A stretch of DNA of 64,000 bases from the NCBI GenBank assembly GCA_016937345.1, contig JAFGWE010000017.1, positions 1 to 64,000 on the forward strand, read 5' to 3'. The notes under the pieces were generated by a model. That model saw only the letters and a program-made list of their open reading frames with translations, did not search any database and was not told where the DNA came from. Positions 1 through 8,448 of the stretch are shown piece by piece. Source of the DNA: Methanomicrobiaceae archaeon (lineage in GTDB: Archaea; Halobacteriota; Methanomicrobia; Methanomicrobiales; Methanomicrobiaceae). The position numbers and the translations under genes were made by a program. Every line of letters starts with the position of its first letter. Positions within the stretch are counted from its first letter, which is position 1.

Positions 1-41
1 TAAATGTACCTGAAGATGTCTTGAAAAATGGGACTGACTGA
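1..41 (+). CDS. possible 3' end of an upstream gene (partial)
   Basis: One plus-strand frame is open from the window edge to a TGA at 39-41 and would end in ...EDVLKNGTD. The length is too short to recognise a family or to prove coding. The following ~190 bases are A+T-rich and look like a promoter region for the next gene. It could equally be non-coding sequence. Confidence 0.25.
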   Translation, partial: NVPEDVLKNGTD

Positions 42-239
42 TTTTAGAGTTAATTTTATATGCAAAAAGGCTGGTTGGACAAACTCTGATATACTTAAAA
101 GAACAGAATAAAAAAATAATATCAGTCATTAGTTGAGAAAAGATTATAATTAATAATTTTGCATATCGGTTAAACTTAATCTTTAAATTGTATGGATCTT
201 TTTAAAAATCAGGTAGATATCAGGAAAGAGGCAGGATAT

Positions 240-863
240 ATGAATAAAATTATGATTGTGGATGACACAAGAGCCCTTACCAATCTCTACTGCAATTTTT
301 TAAACAAACTTGGATATGAATCCATGGTTGCCTATGACGGGCTGGAATGCCTGGAGGTCCTCGCCTCTAAAACGCCTGATCTGATCTTTCTTGATATTAT
401 AATGGAGCCTATTGACGGCTGGAAAACTCTTCAGATAATAAAAAAGAATCCTGTGACAAAAAAAATTCCTGTTGTAATGATGACTGCAAAAGCCCCAGTT
501 CCTGGTGATTTTATGAACTATGGAACTCTTCTTGAAGGCTATGTCATGAAACCTGTAAAGCCTTCAGAACTTGAAGATATTATAAAAATGGTGTTCGGGC
601 GAAGAAAAAAAGCAGCAGAATCAGCAGCTCTGCTAAGAGAAGCAGGATTATGTGAGGAGAAGCAGAGACGGTTCTCCGAGCTTTTAATACAGCAGGATGT
701 TCTTTTCAGTCTTAAGGATCTGATCTGTGACACATATACTCCGCAGGTCAGCGGGATGGACTTCAGAGATCTGTTTGAGGCAGAACTGGATCCTGTTTTT
801 AGTATACTTGAAGAGAATCAGCAAGAAATTTCCTCCCTTAAAGATAAGATTGGTCTTAGTTAA
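240..863 (+). CDS. response regulator, receiver domain plus helical tail
   Basis: Receiver (CheY-like) protein of 207 residues. Residues 1-~115 form the REC fold: acidic pocket D8-D9, phosphoacceptor D52 in LIFLDIIMEP, T82 and the invariant K104 in VMKP. Residues ~120-207 are a charged helical extension with no DNA-binding motif, so output is probably protein-protein contact. I chose the ATG at 240 because a GAGG-type ribosome binding site sits just upstream; an upstream ATG at 192 would add 16 unconserved residues. It is a close paralogue of the regulator at 27042: D52, T82 and K104 fall at identical positions and both carry MEP after the phospho-Asp. No kinase gene lies beside it, so its partner is unknown. 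Confidence 0.88.
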   Translation: MNKIMIVDDTRALTNLYCNFLNKLGYESMVAYDGLECLEVLASKTPDLIFLDIIMEPIDGWKTLQIIKKNPVTKKIPVVMMTAKAPVPGDFMNYGTLLEGYVMKPVKPSELEDIIKMVFGRRKKAAESAALLREAGLCEEKQRRFSELLIQQDVLFSLKDLICDTYTPQVSGMDFRDLFEAELDPVFSILEENQQEISSLKDKIGLS

Positions 864-992
864 CAAACAATTTTATTCAAAAAGTTTCTATTAATTTCCT
901 GTTTATAGAATTATTTTTTTTCAGAAATACTCTTTAATTATTAATGGCTATTTCTAAATCAGTACAATATAATCTAGGAAGAGGTTTTTGTT

Positions 993-1544
993 GTGGGAAT
1001 TTTAGAGGCAGAAAAGGAACTTTCAAATTTTATGGCAGGTCTTGGGGATAAAATTCCGATGGTTTCAGATAATACCGGTCATCTAATTGCATCTATGCTT
1101 ATAGGCTACCGGACAGGGTTTTATGACAGGGCGATAGGAAGAGCGGATAAAATTATAGCCAGGCTTGATGGGGATAAGGAAAGAAAAGCCCTGAAATGCG
1201 CTGTTGAAATAATCAGAACCCATTCAGTTGAGCTTTTGCCATCACAAAAATCAGTAATATCCGAGTTTAACTGGGAGGGCGGCGACCCGACAAAGACATA
1301 TGGATATGAAATGCCTGAAGAGACGGAATGCAGGTTTTCAGGAGAAGATAAAAAATATTATGCTATTCCCCCCAAAAAAGAAAATCTTAAGGTACCTCTT
1401 GAGTTTGAGCGTGATAATGCCTTAATATTTGCATATGCCTGTGCATATCTCTCTTCTCCGGAGGACAGACTTCCGCTTGAAGAGCAGGTTTTAGGCCATA
1501 TACTCCAGAGAATTGAATATTACCAGAAGGAAGACAGCTTATAA
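993..1544 (+). CDS. conserved-looking hypothetical protein, 183 aa
   Basis: I do not recognise this family. The start is GTG, supported by GGAAGAGG at 978-985. The protein is soluble, acidic-to-neutral, with no signal peptide or membrane segment. The N-terminal half (to residue ~75) looks mostly helical, the middle is rich in Pro, Tyr and Glu (around PEETECRF and YYAIPPKKE), and the C-terminal ~40 residues are helical (ALIFAYACAYL). It stands alone between two signalling genes and ends near a convergent terminator hairpin. Codon use and the good ribosome binding site support a real gene; function is open. Confidence 0.7.
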   Translation: MGILEAEKELSNFMAGLGDKIPMVSDNTGHLIASMLIGYRTGFYDRAIGRADKIIARLDGDKERKALKCAVEIIRTHSVELLPSQKSVISEFNWEGGDPTKTYGYEMPEETECRFSGEDKKYYAIPPKKENLKVPLEFERDNALIFAYACAYLSSPEDRLPLEEQVLGHILQRIEYYQKEDSL

Positions 1545-1596
1545 CTCTTACAATAAGAAGGTGCTTAAAAGGCTTCTCTCATCCAAAAACACCCTT

Positions 1597-1617
1597 AAAA
1601 GAGAGTTACTCTCTTTT
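1597..1617. terminator. hairpin between convergent genes
   Basis: A perfect 9-bp stem AAAAGAGAG / CTCTCTTTT with a 3-base loop lies between the convergent stops at 1544 and 1648. Its arms are A-rich on one side and T-rich on the other, so each strand ends in a T-run after the stem. This suits bidirectional termination; the role is inferred. Confidence 0.5.
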
Positions 1618-1647
1618 CTGCAAAAAAAGACTTTTTTTCCTGATTTA

Positions 1648-2217
1648 TCACTCGCTTTTTTCATCGCCGTCCATATTGATGACCTTGTCTGTGAATGTCA
1701 GAAGCTGTGACATGATTACAGGGTCAAGACCGCTTTCTGCTGCAAGATAAATTCCTGAAAGATTAAAAATTCTAAGTTTGTTTGTTACAAAATGAATGAA
1801 TTTTGTTATGTTTGTTGAAGGAAGGTAGATAAGCATTGCATTTACAGAATCTATGAAAATGCATGGCTTTTTACCCTCCATTTTTTTTAAAGTCTCTGAA
1901 ACAGCTATCGAAAGTGATGTAAGATCGGCCGGATTATTTAAAAATATGCATTGCGGGATGTCATCATCAGCTTTTCCCATTGCATATTTTGTAATTGCAT
2001 CAATGAATGTGACTTTCTCCAGATCGATTCCTTTTATTGAATAGAGCTCTCTGAGATATTGTGCCGGCTGATTTATTGTAATTATTATTACAGCACTGTG
2101 ATCACTCTCTTTGGTAATCTCTTTTATAATTTCAATATTGTTCTCCTTAAGTTTCTCAGGCGGTGAGAGTATAAGGGATATCTGTGCCCTGCCAGGATTA
2201 TCGTCTGAAATTATCAT
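1648..2217 (-). CDS. KaiC/RecA-like signalling protein without Walker A
   Basis: This 189-residue protein has the alternating strand-helix order of a KaiC/RecA-type core. A Walker-B-like strand ends in FIDSVNAM (D123, S124), as in KaiC, but no GxxxxGK(S/T) P-loop is present: the first strand runs into LILSPPEKLKEN instead. It therefore probably does not hydrolyse ATP in the usual way. P-loop-less KaiC relatives are known as sensory domains in methanogens (MEDS and DUF835/DUF7504-like groups); which one this belongs to cannot be settled by eye. It starts 12 bases after the PAS-GAF gene and shares blocks with the protein at 23921: FIDAIT.YA.G, NPADLTS-like, DSVNAMLI and TKFIHF...KLRI. Both copies sit directly downstream of a sensor with the same C-terminal domain, which implies a functional pair. 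Confidence 0.72.
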   Translation of the reverse strand: MIISDDNPGRAQISLILSPPEKLKENNIEIIKEITKESDHSAVIIITINQPAQYLRELYSIKGIDLEKVTFIDAITKYAMGKADDDIPQCIFLNNPADLTSLSIAVSETLKKMEGKKPCIFIDSVNAMLIYLPSTNITKFIHFVTNKLRIFNLSGIYLAAESGLDPVIMSQLLTFTDKVINMDGDEKSE

Positions 2218-2229
2218 TTTTAACCTTGC

Positions 2230-3390
2230 CTAACGTGAAATGAAATCCCTGTAAGCATCAGGAATCTCACTTCTTTTCTCAACTATTGCTATATTGAGAT
2301 CTCTGAGGTTTTTAATTATCTGATCCATGTTTTTCACCTGAATGTCAATTCTTGTCATTATACTCTCCTTTGAGATTATATTTTCAGTCAGGTCATTTTT
2401 AATCTGCTTTATATTGTCTCTGACGATTATCACAGGCTCTTTTAACCTTAATGCAGACTCGGCTATATATGCGGTAAGTGCCTCATAGCTTTCCTGCTTA
2501 TAAATTGCGCTTCCGATTATTCCTGCTGCTGCTCCCAGTGTGTCAATCTCTGCATCAGTCCATTCCCTGTCTTCTCTTGTCTCATCAAACCCTACAAACC
2601 CCCACCATCTGTCATTTAAAAATATCGGAGCAATGACTGATGATCTGACTCCGAGCATCTCCATATTCTTTTTTTCTTCTTCATCTACCGAGATTATATC
2701 TGCATATATTGTTTTTCCTTTACCGAGGCTCTTTTCCCACCTTAAAACTCCTGCCTCTTTATATGATAGCTTCTGCATTTTTGGATTGTTAATCTGGCCC
2801 TCTTTTTTGTTATATGCCCATTCAAATCTCTCATTCATCAGGATTTCTCCTGTCTTCTCATCAACAGAGTTCTCAAAGCAGTATATCCTTGCAACTCCGG
2901 ATGCCTCTCCGAGAGCCTTTAGTATGTCAGGCATAACATCCTTCCAGTCTTTTGTTCTCAAAAAAATGTTTGAGGCGTAATTTATCGCTTCTAAAATTGA
3001 ATCCCGTCGTCTGAGTGACTGTGTAATCTTCTTTTTATCGGATATGTTAAGAATAGTTATAATGGCAGAATCTGTTTTGGGATCAAAGGAGAATGTTGCT
3101 GCAACATCAATTGTTTCTTCGTTCTTTTTAACAAATCTGAATTCATGTATGGAATCGTCTGAGATTTTAGACTTTGTAAGCTCACTGAATTTTTTATTAA
3201 CTCTCTGTGAATCTTCTTTATAAATGAATGAGCTGATTTTTATTTTATTGACAAGCTCTTCCAGACCGTATCCCGAACGATCGCAGAAGGTTTTGTTTGC
3301 GGCAAGAACAATCCCTTTTGAATCAGCAACCAGAAGGCCCGTCCCTGCACGATCAAAAACCAGTTTATAATAATCTCCTGTGTTGCCCAT
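2230..3390 (-). CDS. PAS-GAF sensor with His-less DHp-like C-terminal domain
   Basis: Soluble sensor of 386 residues. A PAS domain spans ~8-120 (FCDRSGYGLEEL is the typical helix), a GAF domain ~130-300 (APIFLNDRWWGFVGFDE), and a helical C-terminal domain ~304-386. That last domain resembles the HisKA dimerisation helices around P319, but L314 occupies the position of the phosphoacceptor His, and no HATPase domain follows. It ends on the tail EIPDAYRDF shared with the proteins at 6029 and 22948. It is the first gene of a pair with the KaiC-like gene, 12 bases downstream. Signals sensed are unknown. TATA-like stretches lie at ~3412-3432. Reduced histidine-kinase-like architecture is what I see; loss of phosphotransfer is inference. 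Confidence 0.8.
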   Translation of the reverse strand: MGNTGDYYKLVFDRAGTGLLVADSKGIVLAANKTFCDRSGYGLEELVNKIKISSFIYKEDSQRVNKKFSELTKSKISDDSIHEFRFVKKNEETIDVAATFSFDPKTDSAIITILNISDKKKITQSLRRRDSILEAINYASNIFLRTKDWKDVMPDILKALGEASGVARIYCFENSVDEKTGEILMNERFEWAYNKKEGQINNPKMQKLSYKEAGVLRWEKSLGKGKTIYADIISVDEEEKKNMEMLGVRSSVIAPIFLNDRWWGFVGFDETREDREWTDAEIDTLGAAAGIIGSAIYKQESYEALTAYIAESALRLKEPVIIVRDNIKQIKNDLTENIISKESIMTRIDIQVKNMDQIIKNLRDLNIAIVEKRSEIPDAYRDFISR

Positions 3391-3528
3391 GAACTCTTAT
3401 AAGAATTTTACATATAAAAAGCTACTTTATATGTCCCCCTGTGGCATTTTTTTTTTAAATGTTTTAAATGCTATAAATTTTTGAAAAAAAGTAATTCTGT
3501 TAAAATATATTTTTATTTTTGGATCTGT

Positions 3529-5043
3529 TCAGGAATGCGTATAATGCTCCGGCTCACTGTATGACTGGAGTTTTCCTTCTTCATTTAATATAGAAACTGT
3601 TCCGTGGCCGCCGCATATGAGGCATTTTTTTCCGGTATCCTCTTCATATTTCTTTACAATTTCAAGAATACCTTTTCTCTCCTCACGTGCAAGTGTGCTG
3701 TCAACATTAACCGATGTCACAAGAAAATCTGCAATTGAGTTGTATCTGCGACGTTCTTCTGTAAAGCTTGAAAAATTCATCAGACTGTCTGCGGTAAACA
3801 AAAGCCCCGCCTCCCTGCAGAATATTATGAGCTGGCCGAACTGGTGGCCTCCCATACTTAGAAAAATTTCAAACAAAAGACCTCCGATTGACAATCCTGC
3901 AAGGATGGGAAATCCATAAAAGGTTTCTTTTGAAGTCTCAGGAAACATGCGTATATTTTCTTCTTTTGGAGGATTCCAGTGAGAAAACAGTGCAATCATA
4001 GTGGTGTAAACCTTTTCAAGGACTGACTTTTCACTTTTTGATCCCCAGGCACGGTTTCCACACTTAATTATCTCAAGAGTTGCAGGATGCATATAGGCAG
4101 TGACATCATATGCTCCTCCTGCACCGCAGTGGTCTGCATCCCCGTGCGTTATAATGATATACGAGAGTTTCTTTTCAATGTCAAGTCCGTAATATGAAAA
4201 CATCTTCTTTGCGTCATCAGCGTAGATTCCGTATCCCGTGTCTGTCATTACAATCTCGTCTGGTGTGTCAAGGATGAATATGCTGCCTCCGCCCGGCATC
4301 TGGAAACAGAAGAGTGTCATATCCGGAGTTATCTGAATCTCCTGAACATCTGCATAAAAACCGTTTCCTTTGGTTGATTTTAAAAATTCCCCGCATTGTA
4401 TGTAATTATCAAAGATCTCACCCGGGTTTTCGCCAAGCTTTGTAAGCTCCTGGACTGTATGATTTATGTCTTTTAAAAAGTCTATTAAGAGCTTTTCGTC
4501 ATCATCCTCGAGAAATTGTCTTAGCTGGCGGGCAAACCTGACGTAAAAAACCGTTTTGTCAAGAGTCCCGCCGGTTGTATCATAATCGATTATATCTATC
4601 CTGTAGCGGTTTTTTAATGTATCAAGAAGCTCTTCTGCTCTGTTCTCCTCTTCAAGATTCATGCTTACAAATACTGTTTCAGGAAAACTTCCGGTATCAT
4701 CAAAATCTATTGATCCGATATACGCACCTGCATCTGATACCATCTCTAAAAACTCTTCAAGTGCACCGGGCTGGTTGGGAAGATTTACACTGAACTTCAG
4801 GAAAGGAAGACTTCTCAGTGAATTTCTAAGATAACCTACCGAAGAAAGCTTCTCTTTTATCATACTGTAGGCATCTTCCGAGCATGTAACCTCAAAAAAT
4901 GCGGTCTGAGAGTCTATCTGCCTGTCGTAATGTATTCTGTTGATATTTCCATCAAGTTCTGTTATTATTCCTGCAGCAAGATTGAGTGCACCGGGCCTGT
5001 TTGGTATATATGCTACAAATGAATATTTATTGAAATTATTCAA
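3529..5043 (-). CDS. ACT-ACT-metallo-beta-lactamase fusion protein
   Basis: Two tandem ACT-type domains occupy the first ~150 residues; each opens on a pattern like PNRPGAL or PNQPGALEEF, typical of amino-acid-sensing ACT domains. After a helical linker, residues ~230-480 form a metallo-beta-lactamase fold with the metal motif THGDADHCG, a GGHQ loop, the metal Asp in FTADSLM and a late CGGHG. This predicts a metal-dependent hydrolase or oxidoreductase under small-molecule control. I start it at TTG 5043, because the sequence just upstream holds GGTGAT with correct spacing; an in-frame GTG at 5055 would add four residues and would place that site inside the gene. It begins just after the methyltransferase stop at 5065 and is surely co-transcribed with it. 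Substrate unknown. Confidence 0.78.
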   Translation of the reverse strand: MNNFNKYSFVAYIPNRPGALNLAAGIITELDGNINRIHYDRQIDSQTAFFEVTCSEDAYSMIKEKLSSVGYLRNSLRSLPFLKFSVNLPNQPGALEEFLEMVSDAGAYIGSIDFDDTGSFPETVFVSMNLEEENRAEELLDTLKNRYRIDIIDYDTTGGTLDKTVFYVRFARQLRQFLEDDDEKLLIDFLKDINHTVQELTKLGENPGEIFDNYIQCGEFLKSTKGNGFYADVQEIQITPDMTLFCFQMPGGGSIFILDTPDEIVMTDTGYGIYADDAKKMFSYYGLDIEKKLSYIIITHGDADHCGAGGAYDVTAYMHPATLEIIKCGNRAWGSKSEKSVLEKVYTTMIALFSHWNPPKEENIRMFPETSKETFYGFPILAGLSIGGLLFEIFLSMGGHQFGQLIIFCREAGLLFTADSLMNFSSFTEERRRYNSIADFLVTSVNVDSTLAREERKGILEIVKKYEEDTGKKCLICGGHGTVSILNEEGKLQSYSEPEHYTHS

Positions 5044-5064
5044 AAAAATCACCACTATTATGCT

Positions 5065-5811
5065 TTATTGGAGAGGCGAAATCAGGTACATTGCCCATCC
5101 GATATATTCCCTTCCATATGCAAGATATTCCTCCTGAATTCTTCTGAAATAGTTCAGGACATCTTCATAGTCCGGATTTTTTAAGTTTTCTTCATCTGAG
5201 AGCCACTCCTGGCAGTTTCTCCAGATTGCAGACTCATATATGTCCCAGTCATCATCGCTGGCCCTTATTACTGACTTAAGCTCAAAACCTGTGTTTCTTA
5301 TTATCTGAAGTATCTCATATTCCGTAAGAATTTCTGACCACTGGCGGCAGAATTCAGGTGCGACCGCATCTTTTTTCCAGTAGCGCTCTCCGATTATTAT
5401 TGAGCCTGTCTCTTTTATAAATCCGGATAAAGCGTCAAGGGTCTCTTCAAATCCTCCCCAGATCTGTGATGAACCGAGAGCCGATGCAAAATCGTATAAC
5501 TCTGCCTCCTCTTTTTCATATTCTGATGCATTGGCAAAGAAAATTGAGATCTTATCTGAAAGGCCGAGCTCCTCTATTGTCATAACGGCTGTTCTGCAGG
5601 CATCTTCCCGTATCTCTATTCCCACACCTGATATGCCAAAATTATCCCCCCAGACTCCAAGAACGGTTCCGTTGCCGCATCCGAAATCAATAACCGAGGT
5701 GTCTTCCGACATACCTGCAATCTCACCCATGTATACAGCTTTTTCAAGGCTTAATGGGTTCATTATGCTTAAAGGGCCCTGTGAAACAGACACAATCTCA
5801 CGAAATTCCAT
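5065..5811 (-). CDS. class I SAM-dependent methyltransferase
   Basis: Residues ~35-120 hold the Rossmann SAM-binding core: motif I DFGCGNGTVLG, then an acidic strand end in GVGIEIRED that would bind the ribose. The C-terminal ~80 residues are helical and rich in Trp, Tyr and Glu. The N-terminus (MNPLSLEKAVYMGEIAG) resembles methyltransferases of methanogens that are annotated only generally. No signal peptide. The ACT-MBL gene follows directly, so the two may act on the same small molecule. The acceptor is unknown. Confidence 0.8.
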   Translation of the reverse strand: MEFREIVSVSQGPLSIMNPLSLEKAVYMGEIAGMSEDTSVIDFGCGNGTVLGVWGDNFGISGVGIEIREDACRTAVMTIEELGLSDKISIFFANASEYEKEEAELYDFASALGSSQIWGGFEETLDALSGFIKETGSIIIGERYWKKDAVAPEFCRQWSEILTEYEILQIIRNTGFELKSVIRASDDDWDIYESAIWRNCQEWLSDEENLKNPDYEDVLNYFRRIQEEYLAYGREYIGWAMYLISPLQ

Positions 5812-6028
5812 TATATACCGCCATAATTTTAAAACCGGATATCATTTAATTTTTAATACTGCACTATCTGGTTGTCGCTTTACAGGCATCTAATTTATGG
5901 TAAAATGAAAAAAAGGCAAAGTCCTTAATATAAGTCATAAGAGAGATTTTTCTCTTTAATTCAGAGAATACCTATGTATTAATATCTGAATATCCGGGGC
6001 AGCAAAAAATTGTCTGAAAAGATTTATT

Positions 6029-6604
6029 TTATGAATTTTTTGTCAGAAATTCCCTGTATGCATCAGGGATATCATTTTCTTTCTCAACAATATTTCTGTT
6101 AATCTCCTGTATATTGTCTATAATCTGTGAAGCGTTTTTGATCTGGATGCCAAGGACTGTCTTTAAGTCCTCATCGTCTGTTTGTTCGGATATCTCTTCC
6201 AGATTATTTTTTATTGAGGCTGCAGGGCTTTTAACACGCATTGTTGCCTCACTTATGTATGCAATCAGGGCATTGTGTTCTTTTTCAACATTATGCGATA
6301 ACTCCCCGACAACCATCGCGACAAGCACAAACATAAGACCTCTTATTAAAGAATCAGGGCTGAATCCGCCTGTGAGAATAAAAGTGTTTGAAAGAGTCAT
6401 AATTGCCAGAAAAATTCCTATAAATACAACTTTCCGTCCGTACCAGAAACCACAGATTGCTATTAAAACATAAAAAAACTGTGTATATATTATTGTTATG
6501 CCAAGATACAGGTGAACATAATATTCGAGAAATATTGAAAATAGTACAACAAATGTAAGAATAACTGCCTTAGGATTTTTTAATCTGCCCCTTAAACTTT
6601 CCAT
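6029..6604 (-). CDS. small membrane sensor with His-less DHp-like domain
   Basis: A 191-residue protein with about four hydrophobic segments in residues 12-105, joined directly to the helical domain also found at the ends of the proteins at 2230 and 22948 (residues ~112-191). M122 is at the place of the phosphoacceptor His, before P127; the tail is DIPDAYREF. The membrane part shares the TQFFY...W pattern with the sensor at 22948, so this looks like that protein without its PAS domain. There is no ATPase domain and no KaiC-like partner next to it. It may form mixed dimers with its relatives, but that is inference. Confidence 0.72.
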   Translation of the reverse strand: MESLRGRLKNPKAVILTFVVLFSIFLEYYVHLYLGITIIYTQFFYVLIAICGFWYGRKVVFIGIFLAIMTLSNTFILTGGFSPDSLIRGLMFVLVAMVVGELSHNVEKEHNALIAYISEATMRVKSPAASIKNNLEEISEQTDDEDLKTVLGIQIKNASQIIDNIQEINRNIVEKENDIPDAYREFLTKNS

Positions 6605-6826
6605 ATTGCATCCCTTTGAATTCTGAAAGATTTAATCTTAACCTGTTAAACCAAAAAGTCTTTCATTTACAGCAGGTGTCATCTGCTTTTAAAAAATCTT
6701 TATTTTCAGATAAAAAGTTTAAAAACGAATCTCGAGTTATTTGGGGATTTCAATCAAAAAAACCTCATTAAATCTCTATTTTTTAAAAAGTAACATAATT
6801 ATATCAAAAAAACAAATCTGTTAATT

Positions 6827-8353
6827 ATGAAAAAAACAGTGGGCCGGTACATTGGGATCCTGGTATTTCTTTTAGTACTGATAATTCCTGTTGACCCGTC
6901 TGTTTTTCCTGTTGATGCAAAATACGTTGCTGCTGCCACAATCCTGATGGTTATATGGTGGATAACAGAAGCAATTCCGATTCAGGTAACAGCTTTAATG
7001 CCGGTAATTCTTTTTCCGCTCCTTGGTGTTCTGAGTCCTGCAGAGGCATGTTCTCCTTATGCAGACAAGATCATCTTTTTGTTCATGGGCGGATTTATAA
7101 TCGCAATGTCAATGCAGAGGTGGGGTCTGCATGAAAGAATTGCTCTTCACATAATCAACAGGGTTGGAACATCGCCCAGAATGCTGATATTGGGATTCAT
7201 GGTCGCAACCGCCTTTCTCTCAATGTGGATATCAAACACTGCAACAGTAATGATGATGATTCCGATTGCAATTGCAATAATACTCACCATTCTCCCCAAA
7301 ACGGCTTCGGGTACTGAGGATATGACAGAGAGCCAGAGGGATTTTTCGATATGTCTTGTTATATCAATTGCATATGCGGCAACAATCGGCGGCCTTGCAA
7401 CAATAATCGGAACTCCTCCAAATGGCATATTTGTTGCCCAGATGGAGACAATATTTCCACAGGCGCCTTCTATAGACTTCTTTACATGGATGGAATTCGG
7501 TCTTCCGCTTGCCTGTGTTTTCCTCCCTCTTTCATGGATCTGGCTTGTATACGGACCATACAGGCATATGCCTGAAAGAATCAGCGGCGGAAAGGAGATA
7601 ATCCACGAAAAATTAAGGAATCTCGGGGAGATGAGCCCGGGAGAAAAATGGACACTGATTGTGTTTGTATTGACTGCCGCAGCCTGGATAATGAGGTCTG
7701 AAAAGCAGATAGGTGATATATTAATCCCCGGAATAACCACATATCTCCCGTTTGTTGATGATTCCACAATAGCAATTGCCGGTGCGGTTTTGCTCTTTTT
7801 ACTTCCTGTGAATCGTGAGAAGAGAATTTACACTATGGACTGGGAATGGGCAAAAAAGATCCCCTGGGGGATTCTCATACTATTCGGCGGTGGAATCTGT
7901 CTTTCAACAGCCTTTATAAAAAGTGGTCTTGCAAATGTCATAATGGGCTATATGGGCGTCATGCACGGACTTCCGATTGTTGTAGCGGTTTTGGTTGTTG
8001 CAATTTTAGTCTCTCTTTTAACCGAGGTCACATCAAACACTGCAATAGCGTCTGTTATGATGCCGATTCTGGCAGTAACCTCAATAAGTATGGGTATTCA
8101 TCCCTACTTTTTGATGCTTACAGCTGCATTTGCATGCTCTATGGCATTTATGCTCCCTGTGGCAACCCCTCCGAATGCTGTTGCATACGGTTCGGGATAT
8201 GTTACAATGAGGGATATGATAAGGACAGGCTGGGTTTTAAATATAATCGGAGTTGTAATTCTGACAATATTCATGTTTACAATAATTACCTGGGCACTCG
8301 GATTCTCTCCTGAGATGCCTTCCTGGGCGCTTGAGCCTGCAACAGGACTTTAA
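6827..8353 (+). CDS. SLC13/DASS family sodium-coupled anion carrier
   Basis: Integral membrane protein of 508 residues with 11-13 hydrophobic segments. Family features are the early WWITEAIPIQVTALMP region, the first SNT signature (MWISNTATVMMM) and the second one (EVTSNTAIASVMMP), followed by PVATPPNAVAYGSG. These SNT motifs bind Na+ and the carboxylate in the DASS family, whose members carry dicarboxylates, tricarboxylates or sulfate. Which anion this one takes cannot be read from the sequence. The length matches the family. It is a single-gene unit with a TATA-like AATTATAT about 30 bases upstream and probably a very short leader. Confidence 0.9.
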   Translation: MKKTVGRYIGILVFLLVLIIPVDPSVFPVDAKYVAAATILMVIWWITEAIPIQVTALMPVILFPLLGVLSPAEACSPYADKIIFLFMGGFIIAMSMQRWGLHERIALHIINRVGTSPRMLILGFMVATAFLSMWISNTATVMMMIPIAIAIILTILPKTASGTEDMTESQRDFSICLVISIAYAATIGGLATIIGTPPNGIFVAQMETIFPQAPSIDFFTWMEFGLPLACVFLPLSWIWLVYGPYRHMPERISGGKEIIHEKLRNLGEMSPGEKWTLIVFVLTAAAWIMRSEKQIGDILIPGITTYLPFVDDSTIAIAGAVLLFLLPVNREKRIYTMDWEWAKKIPWGILILFGGGICLSTAFIKSGLANVIMGYMGVMHGLPIVVAVLVVAILVSLLTEVTSNTAIASVMMPILAVTSISMGIHPYFLMLTAAFACSMAFMLPVATPPNAVAYGSGYVTMRDMIRTGWVLNIIGVVILTIFMFTIITWALGFSPEMPSWALEPATGL

Positions 8354-8448
8354 GTCCTGTTTTAATTCTTAATCTTTTTATGTGAAATATAAGCAATTTT
8401 TTTCTCTGCCTCAAAATTAATAAGATTCTAAAGCCATAACTCTACAAC

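Noticed and set aside
7846-8313. 155-codon open frame in +1 shift within the SLC13 carrier gene
   Set aside because: Cys/Ser-rich shadow of a real membrane-protein gene whose own frame has all family motifs.
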